Shown: positions 1-13,913, counted from the stretch's first letter. The stretch: DNA of 64,000 bases from Lamellibrachia satsuma (GCA_033239005.1 BSQZ01000078.1:1342542-1406541), one strand, 5' to 3'. A program made the numbers and translations. Notes: generated by a model from the letters alone, not told the origin.

Positions 1-233
1 AACAACCTGATCTACATGATGCAACTTGATGCATCTACTGGATGCAACGCTCGGTACAAAACTTTATTAACATAGTTATGAAAAGTACTGATTTTATCAC
101 AAATACGTGTGTATAGATACGTGTATGTGCTAAAAGAAATGATGTCACAATGTCCGAGGGTGACACACTGTGTGCAGGTGTGTGTACTTGTCTGATATTA
201 TCAAACAAGTACACATATCCATACACACCCGGA

Positions 234-339
<106 letters not shown>

Positions 340-973
340 AATAACCTCTTCGTGTTTACCACTGTTGTCTTGACAGTTCTCGTTTCTATCTAACTTCAAC
401 TGCTATTGCTGGGTATATCTATTGTCGCCGGTCACACCTGACAGAACAATGCAGCCAGTATCTCGCGTTTCATTGGGCAACGAGTCAAACACGTATGAAA
501 TTTGTTCATTAATGTCCTAAGAAGTGTTCTTTGTAAAACAGTTCACCCACAATAATAACAATGTAGCTAATTCTAAAACTGTCACAAATAACCTAGTGCC
601 CGGTCCAAAAAAATAGATAGGCTTCGTGGAACATTTCTAGGTATCGCATATCTCTGCATTATCATCGTTTTGTTTTCACGGAGCCTGATTTGTTTCGGAG
701 ATGTCGTGACTGTTGTGCGCGTTCGTGCGTTTGTGCGTGTGTGTTTATGCGCATGGAATGTGTTTGCGTGTGCGTGTGCGTTTGTATACATATATAATGG
801 AGCCATATTGCTACACGGTGTTTGGTAGTTGTGAATCTGACGTTCCTGGGGCTGGTCCTCGACAACTCCAGTATGATGTCGACGTCAGCAATGTAGAGAG
901 TGATTTATTATCTTCCGAAACTGTGTCCGATATAACGACGTGACAGCGACGGCAACTGCTAAGCATTTGTGTC

Positions 974-1131
974 GGGGGGGGGGGGGTTGCGTGCGTGCGT
1001 GCGTGCGCGTGCGTCCATGCGTTCGTGCGTGTGTGCGAGTGTGCGCATGTGTGTGTGTGTGTGTGTACGTTTGCGCGGGTAATCGTGTGTGTGTGTTTGT
1101 GTGTTTGTGTGCACGGATGTGCATCAGTGTA
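974..1131 (+). repeat. G13 run followed by GT/GTGC-rich array
   Basis: A 13-G homopolymer (974-986) is followed by an imperfect GT and GTGC array. The same position in other M1 copies carries arrays at 26,889-26,960, 39,495-39,700 and 46,558-46,930. Apparent Cys/Val and His/Thr proteins here are translations of the array. Confidence 0.9.
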
Positions 1132-4100
1132 CGTATGTACGATATAACATATAATGCGACAATAACATGACACATAAATACATTTCAGTGTAAACTAACA
1201 CTTTTATGTGGAATAACAGCGCAGGACATACGCCCGTGTGCATATATTAGGATAAGCCCGTGACAAGACGTAGCACAGCCTCGTAGATACAATGTTAACG
1301 CAGCAGCTCAACAGGGTTAAGTATGTGAAGACTGGCGTAATATGTCAGTAATGTATACGTATTATTTTCATTTTGTATGTTGGCATAATTACTGGTACAT
1401 TAATTCATAAATCAAACGTAAAAAATTTGGCCTGCATGACATTATAGTTTATCATTTATGAAGGCATACATGTCTGCATTACAGCACGACATGTTACATG
1501 CGCTTGAAAAGGTTATTCAGATGTCGTCCGGCTTGCCCACACCACAACAAATTGTAATCTAGGATGTCGCCAACAAGAACCGGATATGACGCAGTAGCGC
1601 TAAACAACCAGTGCTGGCCTAATGAAAACATCGTACATTTGAATGTTGTCACACCAGTCACCATTTGTATGACATTCACAGTCTTTACCATCATAGATTC
1701 CATGCCCCGTTCACTGACAAATGCTGCATTGCTAAAATGTGTTCTCTTCATCTCATTTTGGAGGCGAGTTGGTGTTGTAATTGTCTTTCTCAGAATACAA
1801 ATTGGTGGCAGTTGTTTTGTTGCGGTTGGCATTCTGACAAAATTGTAAATCTGGAGATTAGTCAGAAACAATGTACAGAAACAGTAGGTACAACAAACAC
1901 AAGGAATGTACAAAGTTACTGTCTAAACACTGTCATCGCTACATACATGTTTTATATACAAATAAAAATTCTGCAAATATCCTTTACACTTTATAATGTT
2001 TATAAATGATATAAGTTGGTACATGCTCCTTTCTATGTGATGTTACTGATATTGTATCCTATATGATAAGACATGTGCACTGTCATTATTAGTCTTACTT
2101 AAAATATCGCCCAGCCATCTCTCATGCGTGATTATATTGCGTGTATATTTTCAAGTCATGCGAGTCAACAAATAGATCATTATGATAATCCACAGTAACG
2201 AACCTTATTATCGACAGTTAACCACGTCTTACTATGGGTGTGCATTATACGGTGATCTAAATGTTATTTACTTGCAATGTCACGTGTTGTTTTAGCGCTA
2301 AAAGTCCTCAGATGAAACTGTGCGCAACGCAATGCAGGCCGCCACCAACCAAACAAATTCGATGTAAAGTGCCAGAGAATTCTACCAGCACAAACACACA
2401 GTAGAGTCGTGGCTAGATATGGCGTCGATAGGGGAGTGTTGCGCGATACCAGTATGCCAAATTACGATTCGTACCCGGTAGAGGAAGGGCGACTGTTTTT
2501 CCCGCCCATTCGCTGTCATTGTTCGCTAGCGTATGGACGTGGCTTCAAGGTGGTTCGTGATGTTTGCTGCCATAAACTTGAACTACAATTGTTTGTTGTA
2601 TGTATAACTACAAGTGCAGTCTACATCTTCATTATCACATAATAAATCGATGGCCGACGCCTTTGTGCAGTCCAAACGTCCGTCTGACAATTCGATTGCA
2701 AGAAGCGTATGCGCGGGATAACGGCAGCCTTTCTGCTTGGTAAATCCGACGTAAAGCGCCGCATCAGTTAAAAAACCCAAGCCAGGCAAACTTTTAAGTT
2801 AGTTGTTATTCATGGCGTATGACTGGTTTCTACACGTGCAATAGCACACATGTGCCCCATGTGATCCTACAGTGACTGGCGTGGTAACGTTTACCGATCA
2901 ACACATTTGTAAAAATCAGAAAGAATTCAAGATGTTAAGGTTTCATTTGATTTGTTTTTATCACTGAAATGAATTTTCTGTGGTAACAATTAATAGCATC
3001 CAATAAGTTTCCCTCTTCATAACTGAAGCGAAATAACATTATCATAGGCACAAAATTTAAATGTGTATTTTGGGGACTTTCCAACAACGCTGCCTGATGT
3101 TTACCACTTCATAATATAATGTGTCTTTTTGACGACTACTCCCAGCTAATTGCTTTGTTATGAAATAAATCGTATTTGTTTTCTCTGTCTTGCTTTCAAC
3201 GACTAGCTGTATGTGTTTGTCACGTCCGAGTGAGTGGAATTTTGATATGTTTAGTAAATATAAACATATATAGTCATGTACATAATGTGTAGTTGACTTG
3301 CTATATTCAAGACATATTAATCTGCATCATTCCGAAGTAGCTGGTCAAAATAATTTCCTATGATGATTTCAGACATTATTGATCATATTTTAATGTATGC
3401 AGTGTTGCAGTGTTATGTGTAAGACAAAACATATCAAGTGCGTTAACTGTTACCAAGATAAGACGAATAGACCACACATCAGCGGGCAGGACGTCTGTTT
3501 TGGTTTATTCACAATATATACAAGTTCTATAATATATGGGCGTGTGTAATAGGAAGTAATGCTAATTAATTTGAACATTTGGACTACTGAGTGAAAATTG
3601 GTTTAGAACATTGGGGAAAATGTTATAATATGTTTTGATAAACATTAAAACATGGATGGTTATTTATTTAACGTTTATTGTATTATTTAAAATATACAAT
3701 ACATCAGTCACTAGATTCTTTAACATTCATTGTCACATCTAGAGCATTTTCTGAACACTTCCACTACTTAATTGCATACAGAAAAAATGATACATATTAA
3801 ATATTCATTGATAACCTGAACAAAATATTAATTTATCATTAATTAATAGAACAGATTTTCAATAATACAAAAACGTAGCCTCATGTTTCATTCCATCGAT
3901 AACTAATTATTGTCTTAAAGGAGTTTACTTATATCGGATAACCTTAATTTAATTTAACTGTATTTATTATATTAACTATTCAATGTATACTTTTAGTTGC
4001 ATTGCCCTTAATTTAATTTATTAATGTTTTATTTTACATCCGGCCCGTCCACCTAAAGACGTGAACATCTGCAAGTGAAGTGATATTCGGGGGTTTATTC

Positions 4101-4133
4101 GTGATGGAGATGTCGCTACTGAATTAGCTCGCT

Positions 4134-7100
4134 TCATGCATGCATGCGAGTGTGTGAGAGTGCATGTGCGTGCGGGTGTGTGTGTGTGTGTGCGTGCGTG
4201 CGTGCTTGCTTACTTGTTTGCATGCGCGCGTACATGATGCGCGCTTCATTCTCATGGTTGTAACACGCAGGAGACACATTCATCGTGAGCAATTCATGCT
4301 GGTTTATGATTAATAATGTAATGACACAAATGTCTCTATACCGACAGCACCGCATGAAAAAAAAATTATTATTATTCCAGAATGCAGGTGGATAAGCGGT
4401 GACCTTCTATGAACGGAAGGTGGTAATGGCAGTATTTGTAAAGGTCACTAAAACATGCATTACCCGTGACATATCGCTCAATATCGAACTGACGTCTCCA
4501 ATTAAACTAAAGCCTCACATTAAACTAAAGCCTACTATGAAATCAGGCACTTGTCTAAACTCCGGGCCAACCTCACTTCGGTAACTGTCGCCGTTATAAA
4601 TATGCAACGTGCAGCAACCATACATATTGCATGACTATATGTAGAAATGGAAATGTGTCTTGTGTAGTAATACATTTTTTCAACTTTTCCGAAAGATCGA
4701 ATGTGTGAACTCGAATGTGCGTGTTTTATAGGACGACACGAAAGAAAAAATATGGCAATAAAGAAATTACAATCTGCATATTCGAGAGTAGAATATGTGA
4801 AAAAAAATTGTTTTTAACCACACAATGTTTAGTCATTTACACATTCATGAAATAACTGTGGATGGCTACAGTACTTTGTGACTTTATACTGGCGAAAGTG
4901 GCGAAAATAAGATGGGTCAATGGTCTAGGTAAGTGTATCAAATATACTACATATTACCTAAATAAAAGTAGTACTTTCACTACGGTGTTCAACGAATTAT
5001 TACTACAGTTCTGTTCCTACAGCCCATAACTAGTCTGAAAATAAACATTCTATATTACATGCAGGAGACACATTCATTGTGTCAAGTCAGTATGATTTAT
5101 AATTAATGACAGCTCAAATGTCTCTACTGCGACAGCACAGCGTGGTACATCCGTTTGTAAAATTTATGATTATCCTGACCTGCAGGTCGATAATTCAAGC
5201 GGTGATGTCTCCAACACGAACGGGACGCGGTAATGATGTCAAACAAGCACCAAATGTATAATAATTTAAGGTGGCCGACTACGTTGAAATTAAGCAATGT
5301 GCACATCGGTCTACACATCATAGTTGTAACATGAAATCAACACAAAAGTTATAATGTACATTGAAACTTTGTCCTCTGTGCAAATACTGAACATAACTTA
5401 TACTTGTTTTTGTAAAACAACATTAATAAGAACAGAAAAAAGTTAAATTTAAATGAAAGAAAAGTAGCGCTTTGTGGAGAACAATGTATGTAGTAAATTC
5501 GTTGCGAACAATTTAGTTCGGAACTCGAGTGATTTTAAGAAAGTAAACCCTGAATGTTTTGCCCGACACTTCATTAGCTATTTTCATGTGTATAGAGATG
5601 AATAATAAATTAACATTTCGGCCAACTTTTACTGAAATAATATGACTCCTTTTGGGCAAAATGTGGCTTTTAATATCACTTTTGCTAAGTTTGCTTCAGA
5701 CGTAGTTGTTACTTTGTCAGATAATAAAAAATGTGCATGGGAACCGCCACATATTTTAATATTTTCATGGAGACAAATAATAAATAAACAAATCAACCAA
5801 GTTTTACAAAAGTGACATATATGCTGTGCTAAGAGAGTCAACCAAACAGCTACTAGAATCTGATGCAAGTGAACTGTATCGGATTGAAGCATATGATACG
5901 TGTTGCATATATGACTTTTGCCACATGGGTTGCTATTTATAGAGTAGTCGATATAATATTATTATGTTGTCGACTTAATTGACAGACAGAGCAGCGACGA
6001 CATACATCAGTATTGTCATGAAACCATTTGATATCAAAATTCAGACGTGTGATAGAGTTGACACTAATACAAACTTCATGCTAAATAACGATATATCATG
6101 TTCAAAGAGACCACATTGGAGCGGGCAGCCGCAAATATATATGGCCGAACCGAATCCACTTGACAATCGGTTTTCCAAAATAACTTCCTAGCAAAAGACC
6201 ACTTCCATATAAATAAGTGTCACAGCGTTTTTGTCATTATTTTGATCGCTCAGCTAGTGAAGACGAATATAACGGCGAACACGGGCTGACTTCACAACAA
6301 CCAAGAAACAGGTGTCACTGAAATAACATATATAAATGCATGTATATGTTATCGTATTTGAAGTACTCCGTATACTACAACATTGAGCCATGTTGTACAA
6401 TCCAAACTGATGGATTTAAACTCAGAGGCAAAACCCGACGTCGACATTGACATTGTTTATTTTCCTGGCGACAGAACGAACCACGTTTTGCTTAAATACG
6501 ACACCTGACCAGAATAACAAAACGTCACACTAACCTCTTCATGTTTGACTCTGTTGACTTACTGGCCCGTTCAGTTGTGTGGATTGAACTACCTCTAACT
6601 GCTGCAGCGTGGTATCTAGTATACTAGCAGGTCACGCATGACTAAACAATGCTGCAAACAACTCGCATTTGATTTGAGAATACGTTAATTCCATTTAATG
6701 ACAACAATTATGTTATAGTCAGTGTTGATTAAGACAATCAGTACTCCTATTTTATTGCAGACCCCCGAGGAACGCTGCAGAATTGGGCCACATTGGGGGG
6801 GGGGTCATCTGCGGAGAAGCTCTGATCGATCGTGATACGGTGAAATAAGCGGCATAAATTGGCTGTTGTTAGAAACTTATCCATTGACTAGAGGTTGAGC
6901 ATTGTGTATTGTGTATTGTGTTGGCCAGATTGTGATAATTGCGAGTGTCAAGCGTGAAATGTAAAATGTGTTCCCTGACAATGTACGAATGAAATATGTT
7001 CGTTGATTGAGCACCAAGGTAAATATTTGCTACAATATACGAATGGCTCGGTTAACGCAAGCACGGAGGACAAGTTTAAAACCGACTTGACAAATGCCAC

Positions 7101-7971
7101 TGTCAGCCATCATGTGAATTAGTCACGACACAGCGACACAGCGGTATCCTGTGAAGGTAGCGTGCCTACTGTCATAACTTTTCGAGTAGAACCGCTTTGG
7201 TCAAATGATATTACGCTACACAATGGTACATAGGTGTGCCTTGGCGATAATTGTCGTGCAGGGTTTTTATTTATTGCACACGTAGCGTGTCTGTTACTCG
7301 TAAAGCGCGTGATGGTATTTCTTTTTGTCAAAGCAGACACCGCTTGCTCAGATATACAGCCAATAAACACGTTTAAATCACCAGCCGGTTCTGGTGTTTT
7401 TCTTGTTAAACGCACGTCAGGTGGCAATTATGACGTCTCTCTAACGTTGCAAACGGCATTTTTTTGGTTGTTGTGTTGATACGTATTCCCTAACGAACAC
7501 ACTTGAAAGTTTGTTTTTACAAAATTTTGCTGATAAGTGATCAAATAGTTAATGCAGCAATATAATAGCAGCACTGTCCCTGTTGTTTGATTTTGCGCTG
7601 CCTGGCAATGAATCCCACTTGCAAGGTGTGTTCATAGCTCAAAAGTACGTTGATGGAAAGTTGCATCAAGAAAACCTTTAAATAAAGGAAAACGTCATAA
7701 ACCTCAAGTTGGGGCGACCTTGTTTTTTCCAGCATATTGGGGCCAATATGTTTTTTTATTTACCGATGCAGTACACGAGACCGTGATCTGTTCTGTTAAA
7801 CAAATTTTACAAAGGACCGAACTATTTTATTAAACCGACTACATATACTATTTATGCACTACAGATATGATGATTAAAGAACCTAATTCCAGATGGACAT
7901 AACGAATTGTTGAGTTAAATGCATTCAGGGTGGAGTTTTAAGAGATGATGATAGTGATGGCAACAGGAAGA
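4134..7971 (+). repeat. Tandemly duplicated M5+M6 block, first copy (B1)
   Basis: Base-level matches offset by about 3,880-3,890 show that this block is repeated from 7,972 onward. It starts at the short GT array (ATGCATGCATGCGAGTGTGT region) and contains two diverged copies of the CAGGAGACACATTC sub-repeat (4,268 and 5,062), followed by M6. The duplication junction is near 7,972, where GGAAGAAG passes directly into ATGCATGCATG. Relative to the second copy, this one lacks the sequence matching about 11,977-12,945, a deletion that removed a minus-strand SINE. No convincing gene is present. Confidence 0.85.
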
Positions 7972-8004
7972 AGATGCATGCATGTGAGTGTGTGAGAGTG
8001 CATG

Positions 8005-8007
8005 TGC

Positions 8008-8087
<80 letters not shown>

Positions 8088-8096
8088 TTGCTTACA
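8005..8096 (+). repeat. GT / GTGC compound microsatellite
   Basis: A GT array passes into (GTGC)n. It lies in M5 directly after the conserved anchor ATGCATG...GAGTGTGTGAGAG, which also precedes arrays at 4,166, 19,591, 43,376, 49,213 and 51,180. Confidence 0.95.
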
Positions 8097-10859
8097 TGTC
8101 TGCATGCGTGCGTACATGATGCGCGCTTCATTCTCAAAGTTGTAACACGCAGGAGACACATTCATCGCGAGCAATTCATGCTGGTTTATGATTAATAATG
8201 TAATGACACAAATGTCTCTACACCGAAAGCAACGCATGAAAAAATTTATTATTATTCCAGAATGCAGGTGGAGAAGCGGTGACCTTCTATGGACGGAAGG
8301 TGGTAATGGCAGCATTTGTAAAGGTCACTAAAACATGCATTACCGGTGACATATCGCTCAATATCGAACTGACGTCTCCAATTAAACTAAAGCCTCAAAT
8401 TAAACTAAAGCCTACTATGAAATCAGGCACTTGTCTAAACTCCGGGCCAACCTCACTTCGGTAACTGTCGCCGTTATAAATATGCAACATGTGCAGCAAC
8501 CATGCATATTGCATGACTATATGTAGAAATGGAAATGTGTCTTGTGTAGAAATACATTTTTTCAACTTTTCCGAAAGATAGAACTGTGTGAACTCGAATG
8601 TGCGTGTTTTATAGGACGACACGAAAGAAAAAATATGGCAATGAAGAAATTACAATCTGCATATTCGAGAGTAGAAATATGTGAACAAAAATAGTTTTTA
8701 ACCACACAATGTTTAGTCATTTACACATTCATGAAATAACTGTGGATGGCTACAGTACTTTGTGACTTTATACTGGCGAAAGTGGCGAAAATAAGGTGGG
8801 TCAATGGTCTAGGTAAGTGTATCAAATTTACTACAGATATACCTAAATAAAACTAATAATTTCACTACGGTGTTCAACGCATTATTACTACAGTTCTGTT
8901 CCTACAGCCCATAACCAGTCTAAAAATAATCATGCTATATTACATGCAGGAGACACATTCATTGTGTCAAGTCAGTATGATTTATAATTAATGACAGCTC
9001 AAATGTCTCTACTGCAACAGCACAGCGTGGTACATCCGTTTGTACAATTTATGATTATCCTGACCTGCAGGTCGATAATTCAAGCTGTGATGTCTCCAAC
9101 ACGAATGGGACGTGGGAATGACGTCAAACAAGCACCAAATGTATAATAATTTAAGGTGGCCGACTACCTTGAAATTAAGCAATGTGCACATCGGTCTACA
9201 CATCATAGTTGTAACATGAATTCAACACAAAAGTTATAATGTACATTGAAACTATGTCCTCTGTGCAAATACTGAACACAACTGATACTTGTTTTTGTAA
9301 AACAACATTAATAAGAACAGAAAAAAGTTAAATTTAAATGAAAAAAAAGTAGCGCTTTGTGGAGAACAATGTATGTAGTAAATTCGTTGCGAACAATTTA
9401 GTTCGGAACTCGAGTGATTTTAAGAAAGTAAACCCTAAATGTTTTGCCCGACACTGCATTAGCTATTTTCATGTGTATAGAGATGAATAATAAATTAACA
9501 TTTCGGCCAACTTTTACTGAAATGATATGACTCCTTTTGGGCAAAATGTGGCTTTTAATATCACTTTTGCTAAGTTTGTTTCAGACGTAGTTGTTACTTT
9601 GTCAGATAATAAAAAATGTGCATGGGAACCGCCACATATTTTAATATTTTCATGGAGACAAATAATAAATAAACAAATCAACCAAGTTTTACAAAAGTGA
9701 CATATATGCTGTGCTAAGAGAGTCAACCAAACAGCTACTAGAATCTGATGCAAGTGAACTGTATCAGATTGAAGCATATGATACGTGTTGCATCTAATAT
9801 GACTTTTCCCACATCGGTTGCTATTTATAGAGTAGTCGATATAATATTATTATGTTGTCGACTTAATTGACAGACAGAGCAGCGACGACATGCATCAGTA
9901 TTGTCATGAAACCATTTGATATCAAAATTCAGACATGTGATAGAGTTGACACTAATACAAACTTCATGCTAAATAACGATATATCATGTTCAAAGAGACC
10001 ACATTGGAGCGGGCAGCCGAACCGAATCCACTTGACAATCGGTTTTCCAAAATAGCTTCCTAGCAAAAGACCACTTCCACATAAATAAGTATTACAGCGT
10101 TTTTGTCATTATTTTGATCGCTCAGCTAGTGAAGACGAATATAACGGCGAACACGGGCTGACTTCACACAACCAAGAAAGAGGTGTCACTGAAATAGCAT
10201 ATATAAATGCATGCATATGTTATCGTATTTGAAGTACTCCGTATACTACAACATTGAGCCATGTTGTACAATCCAAACTGATGGATTTAAAGTCAGAGGC
10301 AAAACCCGACGTCGACATTGACATTATTTATTTTCACGGCGACAGAACGAACCATGTTTTGCTTAAATACGCCACCTGACCAGAATAACAAAACGTCACA
10401 CTAACCTCTTCATGTTTGACTCTGTTGACTTACTGGCCCGTTCAGTTGGTGTGGATCGAACTACCTCTAACTGCTGCAGCGTGGGATCTAGTACACTAGC
10501 AGGTCACGCGTGACGGAACAATGATGCAAGCAACTCCCATTTGATTTGAGAATACGTTAATTCCAGTTAATGACAACAATTATTTTATAGTCAGTGTTGA
10601 TGAAGACAATTAGTACTCCGATTTTATTGCAGACCCCCGAGGAATGCTGCAGAATTGGGCCACATTGGGGGGAAGTCATCCGCCGAGAAGCTCTGGTCGA
10701 TCGTGATGCGGTGAAATAAGCGGGATAAATTGACTGTTAGAAACTTATCCAGTGACTTGAGTTGGATGTTGAGCAGTTGTCCTTCTTGGTGGTTTTTTTT
10801 CTGGAGAGGTTGGTTTTGTGAGTTTCTTCTATGTGTGTTGTGTTGGTCAGATTGTGATA

Positions 10860-11129
10860 TTTTTATTTTTTTTTTATTTTTTTTATGTTAATAACGGGTG
10901 ATATTAATTGACAGTGTGGCTCCTACGTTAGCGATTAATTTTTAGTCTTACTAGGAGTCTCCTGTCCCTTATATGACATTATCTTTTATTTTCAGACCGT
11001 ACTCTATATTCGTACCACTTCGTTTTCTTATGTCGACATAGATGTAATATATTATATGGTTTTTGTGTTGAATACTCTGTTTTGTTGTTTTTGGGACAAA
11101 TAAATATTTCCTGTTCCTGTTCCTGTTCC
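10860..11129 (+). mobile_element. 5'-truncated LINE 3' end (270 bp) with TGATA target duplication
   Basis: The insert is absent from the two other M6 copies, which have uninterrupted empty sites at about 6,932-6,945 and 52,915-52,928. TGATA flanks it on both sides (10,855-10,859 and 11,130-11,134). The plus strand ends in a polyadenylation-like AATAAAT followed by a TTCCTG microsatellite, the usual form of a LINE 3' end with a simple-repeat tail. A T-rich stretch occupies its left end. It holds too little coding sequence to assign a family. A SINE that borrows a LINE tail is the alternative. Confidence 0.7.
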
Positions 11130-12099
11130 TGATAATTGCGAGTGTCAAACGCGAATTGTAAAATTTGTTTCCTTGACAATGTACGAATGAAATATGTTCG
11201 TTGATTTAGCACCAAGGGAAATATTTGCTACAAACTACGTATGGCTCGTTTAACTCAAGCACGGAGGACAAGTTTAAAACCGACTTGACAAATGCCACTG
11301 TCAGCCAGCATCTGATTTATTCGCGACATAGCGACACAGCGGTATCCTGTTACGTGCCTACTGCCATAACTGTTCGAGTAGAACCGCTTTGGTCAAATGA
11401 TATTACGCTACACAATGGTACATATGTGTGCCTTGGCGATAATTGTCGTGTAGGGTTTTTATTTATTGCACACTTAGTGTGTCTGTTACTCGAAAAGCGC
11501 GTGATGGTATTTCTTTTTGTCAAAACAGACACCGCTTGCTCAGATATACAGCCAATAAACACGTTTTAATCACCAGCCGGTTCTGGTGTTTTTCTTGTAA
11601 AACGCACGTCAGGTGGCAATTAACGTCGCAAATGGCATTTTTCTGGTTGTTGTGTTGATACGTATTCCCTAACGAACATACGTGAAAGTTTGGTTTTACT
11701 AAATGTTGCTGATAAGTGCTCAAACAGATAATGCAGCAATACAATAGCAGCACGGATCCTGTTGTTTGATTTTCCGCTGCCTGGCAATGAATCCCACTTG
11801 CAAGGTGCGTTCACAGCTCAACAGTACGCTGATGGAAAGTTGCATTAAGAAAACCTTTCAATAAAAGAAAACGTAATAAACATCAAGTTGGGGCGACCTT
11901 GGTTTTTTCCAGCATAATGGGGGCCAATATGTTTTTTTTTATTTACCGATGCATTACATGAGACCGTGATCTGTTAAGCAAATCCGTTTATTTACGTTGT
12001 TAAACCATTGCAACCCTAAATAAAATAATTCCGCGAGATGTTGAATGGGTAATTTAGATAAAACACGTCACACGTTCGTGATGTAAAACGTTTACATAT

Positions 12100-12435
12100 A
12101 TAGTGTGGTGTAAAAGTACATTCATAATAACAGAACGCGGAATACAGTCCTTGGGACTTCTCAAAGCGCTTTACACTTCACCCCCTGGCAGACTTTTCAT
12201 TCTAACGCCATCTCAATTTGTGTGGAAAGCATTCAGCCACGCTGCAATTATTGCGCGAATACTATGCATTCATATACACATCTATTTGTGTAGTCAGGTA
12301 CTCATTTATACAGCTGAGTGAGCAGTGAGAACGTGGGTGAAAGAAGCTGCCAAAGTTTCGAAACGGCAGCAAGAAGATTCGCGCCCGGGTTCTCCGGCGA
12401 TCCAACCGCTAAGCCACTGCATTACCGCCCCCTCG
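12100..12435 (-). mobile_element. tRNA-derived SINE, minus strand
   Basis: Read on the minus strand, the element starts near 12,435 with a GGGGGCGG head. An A-box TGGCTTAGCGG follows (12,406-12,416) and a decayed B-box GCGCGAATC (12,376-12,384). The body ends in an AAAGCGCTTTGAGAAGTCCC tail block and an AT-rich terminus near 12,110. A second copy lies at 54,106-54,432, at the same place in another M6 unit, so it was inserted before those units duplicated. It is not a functional tRNA gene: the fold decays after the B-box. Confidence 0.6.
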
Positions 12436-13284
12436 TATGGAGTGGGTGGAGGGCATTAATGCACCAAACATGACCTAACGTCGTCCATGGTGTCAGTGTT
12501 GTTGGCCCGATATTATTTAAGCAGAGTCTATATGATTGACGAATGTATCCATGTCTAGAATATCCACCAGAGTTTGATAAATGTATGGTCCAAATGTTTG
12601 CACTTTTCGTTGTATACAACATTTATTTGTGCCAACACAAAACTCCAAATCATCTATTTGGCAGCAACTATTACAGCTCATATCAATTAGCTTTTTCCGC
12701 TCGTCCAAAGGGTTACACGTATCTAGCGTCCACTACCACATAATGGTTTGTTTGTACAAATGTTTTATTTAGTTTTGATGAAATCATCTGAACCATTATT
12801 AAATTACTCTTGTCCAGATCCGATCAAACTTGGTGAAAATATGCATACGTTCTCCGGTTCTCTGCCTATTATAATATAAAACTATTGAAACATTGGGAAG
12901 TTACCCGATCTAACGGTCACAATAAAGTATGTCAATAATTTTTACAAAGGACCTAACTATTTTATTAAACAGACTACATTAACTATTTGGGAACTACACA
13001 TATGATGATCAAAAAACCTGATTCCAAATGGACTAAGCGAATCGATGGGTTAAGTGCATTCAGGGTGGAGTTTTAAGAGATGATGACAGTGATGGCAACA
13101 GGAAGAAGACGTACAATGAAGAACAGCCTCATCAGGATTGTGATATTACGTTCACTCTATGTGATATTATTTACTCTATGCGATTCGATGTTATATGAAC
13201 CGTTAATTCATTCAAGTACAACCAAGTCCACACAAACGTAGCCACATGATCACCATTATAATATCTGCAGTATACATGTCCGTG

Positions 13285-13601
13285 GCAGAGGGGGCAGCCG
13301 TGGCCTAGTGGTTAAGGTTTTGGACTCTAAATTCGAGGGTTGTGAGTTCAAGACCCACACTGGGCACGGTTCGTTTTCGAAGCTTAGGCAATTTCGTTTA
13401 CCCTACTTTGCCTCAGTCTACTCACCTGCAAATGAGTACAAACACTGTTTGGAAGGTACCTGCGATGGACTAGTGTCCCGTCCAGGAGGGTCAGTATAAC
13501 TGCACTCTAAGTTGCTTCGCACTACAGAAACCAGGTTTAAGCACTGGCCATATAAGCCTTCATGGCTTCCTAAGGCGTAATGCCTGGGGGATGACTTTAC
13601 C
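13285..13601 (+). mobile_element. tRNA-derived SINE (317 bp), V-domain-like core
   Basis: The ends are fixed by a 12-bp target duplication, TACATGTCCGTG, at 13,273-13,284 and 13,602-13,613, and by an empty site in the homologous unit near 55,290. The 5' part resembles a tRNA, with A- and B-box pol III motifs. The centre contains TGCGATGGACTAGTGTCCCG, which from memory resembles the V-domain of vertebrate and molluscan SINEs (for example the molluscan RUDI family). The 3' end has no poly(A) tail. The SINE identity is well supported. The V-SINE assignment is inference. Confidence 0.85.
13301..13354 (+). promoter_or_regulatory. Internal RNA polymerase III promoter (A and B boxes)
   Basis: TGGCCTAGTGG at 13,301-13,311 fits the A-box consensus TRGYNNARNNG at every position. 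GTTCAAGAC at 13,346-13,354 fits the B-box consensus GWTCRANNC. The spacing is normal for a tRNA-derived SINE. Confidence 0.75.
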
Positions 13602-13613
13602 TACATGTCCGTG

Positions 13614-13913
13614 CAATGAAAACTACCAGCAGTGATCCTTCCATGTCCCAACATCGTACTCTGACAAGAGTGCGACACAAGGGTTTGGTGTGTACGATTT
13701 TCATAGTGAGTGAATGAGTTTGTCATTCCCATTCCTCCTTTGCATGCGCGCCCTGTATGTAAAAATTCAAATATGTGACATTAAATAGGTGTATTCTTAT
13801 TATTCGCCCCACGAGTCTACCACGTATGGGTAAAATACGGTGATGTTAACATGACATCACAGGGCGGACGTCTTCCTCGATGAAGTCAACGGCCAGGACG
13901 GAAGGGCTCCAAG
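13614..13913. other. Unit remnant, then probable LINE 5' region
   Basis: Up to about 13,690 the sequence matches M6 near 55,300-55,370. After that it matches nothing else in the window and contains no clear signal. The last part, with an ACGTC-rich stretch, is probably the 5' untranslated part of the following LINE, whose exact 5' end and target duplication I could not define. Confidence 0.4.

Larger units (their letters stand above)
7972..13690 (+). repeat. Tandemly duplicated M5+M6 block, second copy (B2)
   Basis: This is the second copy of the 4,134-7,971 block. It is longer because it kept about 970 bp lost from the first copy and gained a LINE 3' end (10,860-11,129) and a SINE (13,285-13,601). 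A third M6 copy lies at about 52,391-55,400 and serves as the outgroup for both insertions. Similarity to that copy fades after about 13,690. Confidence 0.85.

Noticed and set aside
5629..5892. An 87-codon minus-strand gene, repeated at 9,514-9,777
   Set aside because: Only the two recently duplicated copies share it. The homologous sequence near 19,918-20,100 is disrupted, and I see no family motif.
13285..13360. A tRNA gene
   Set aside because: The A and B boxes are good, but the sequence lacks a complete cloverleaf and is followed by a SINE body bounded by target duplications. The minus-strand tRNA-like heads at 12,435 and 54,432 are SINEs as well.
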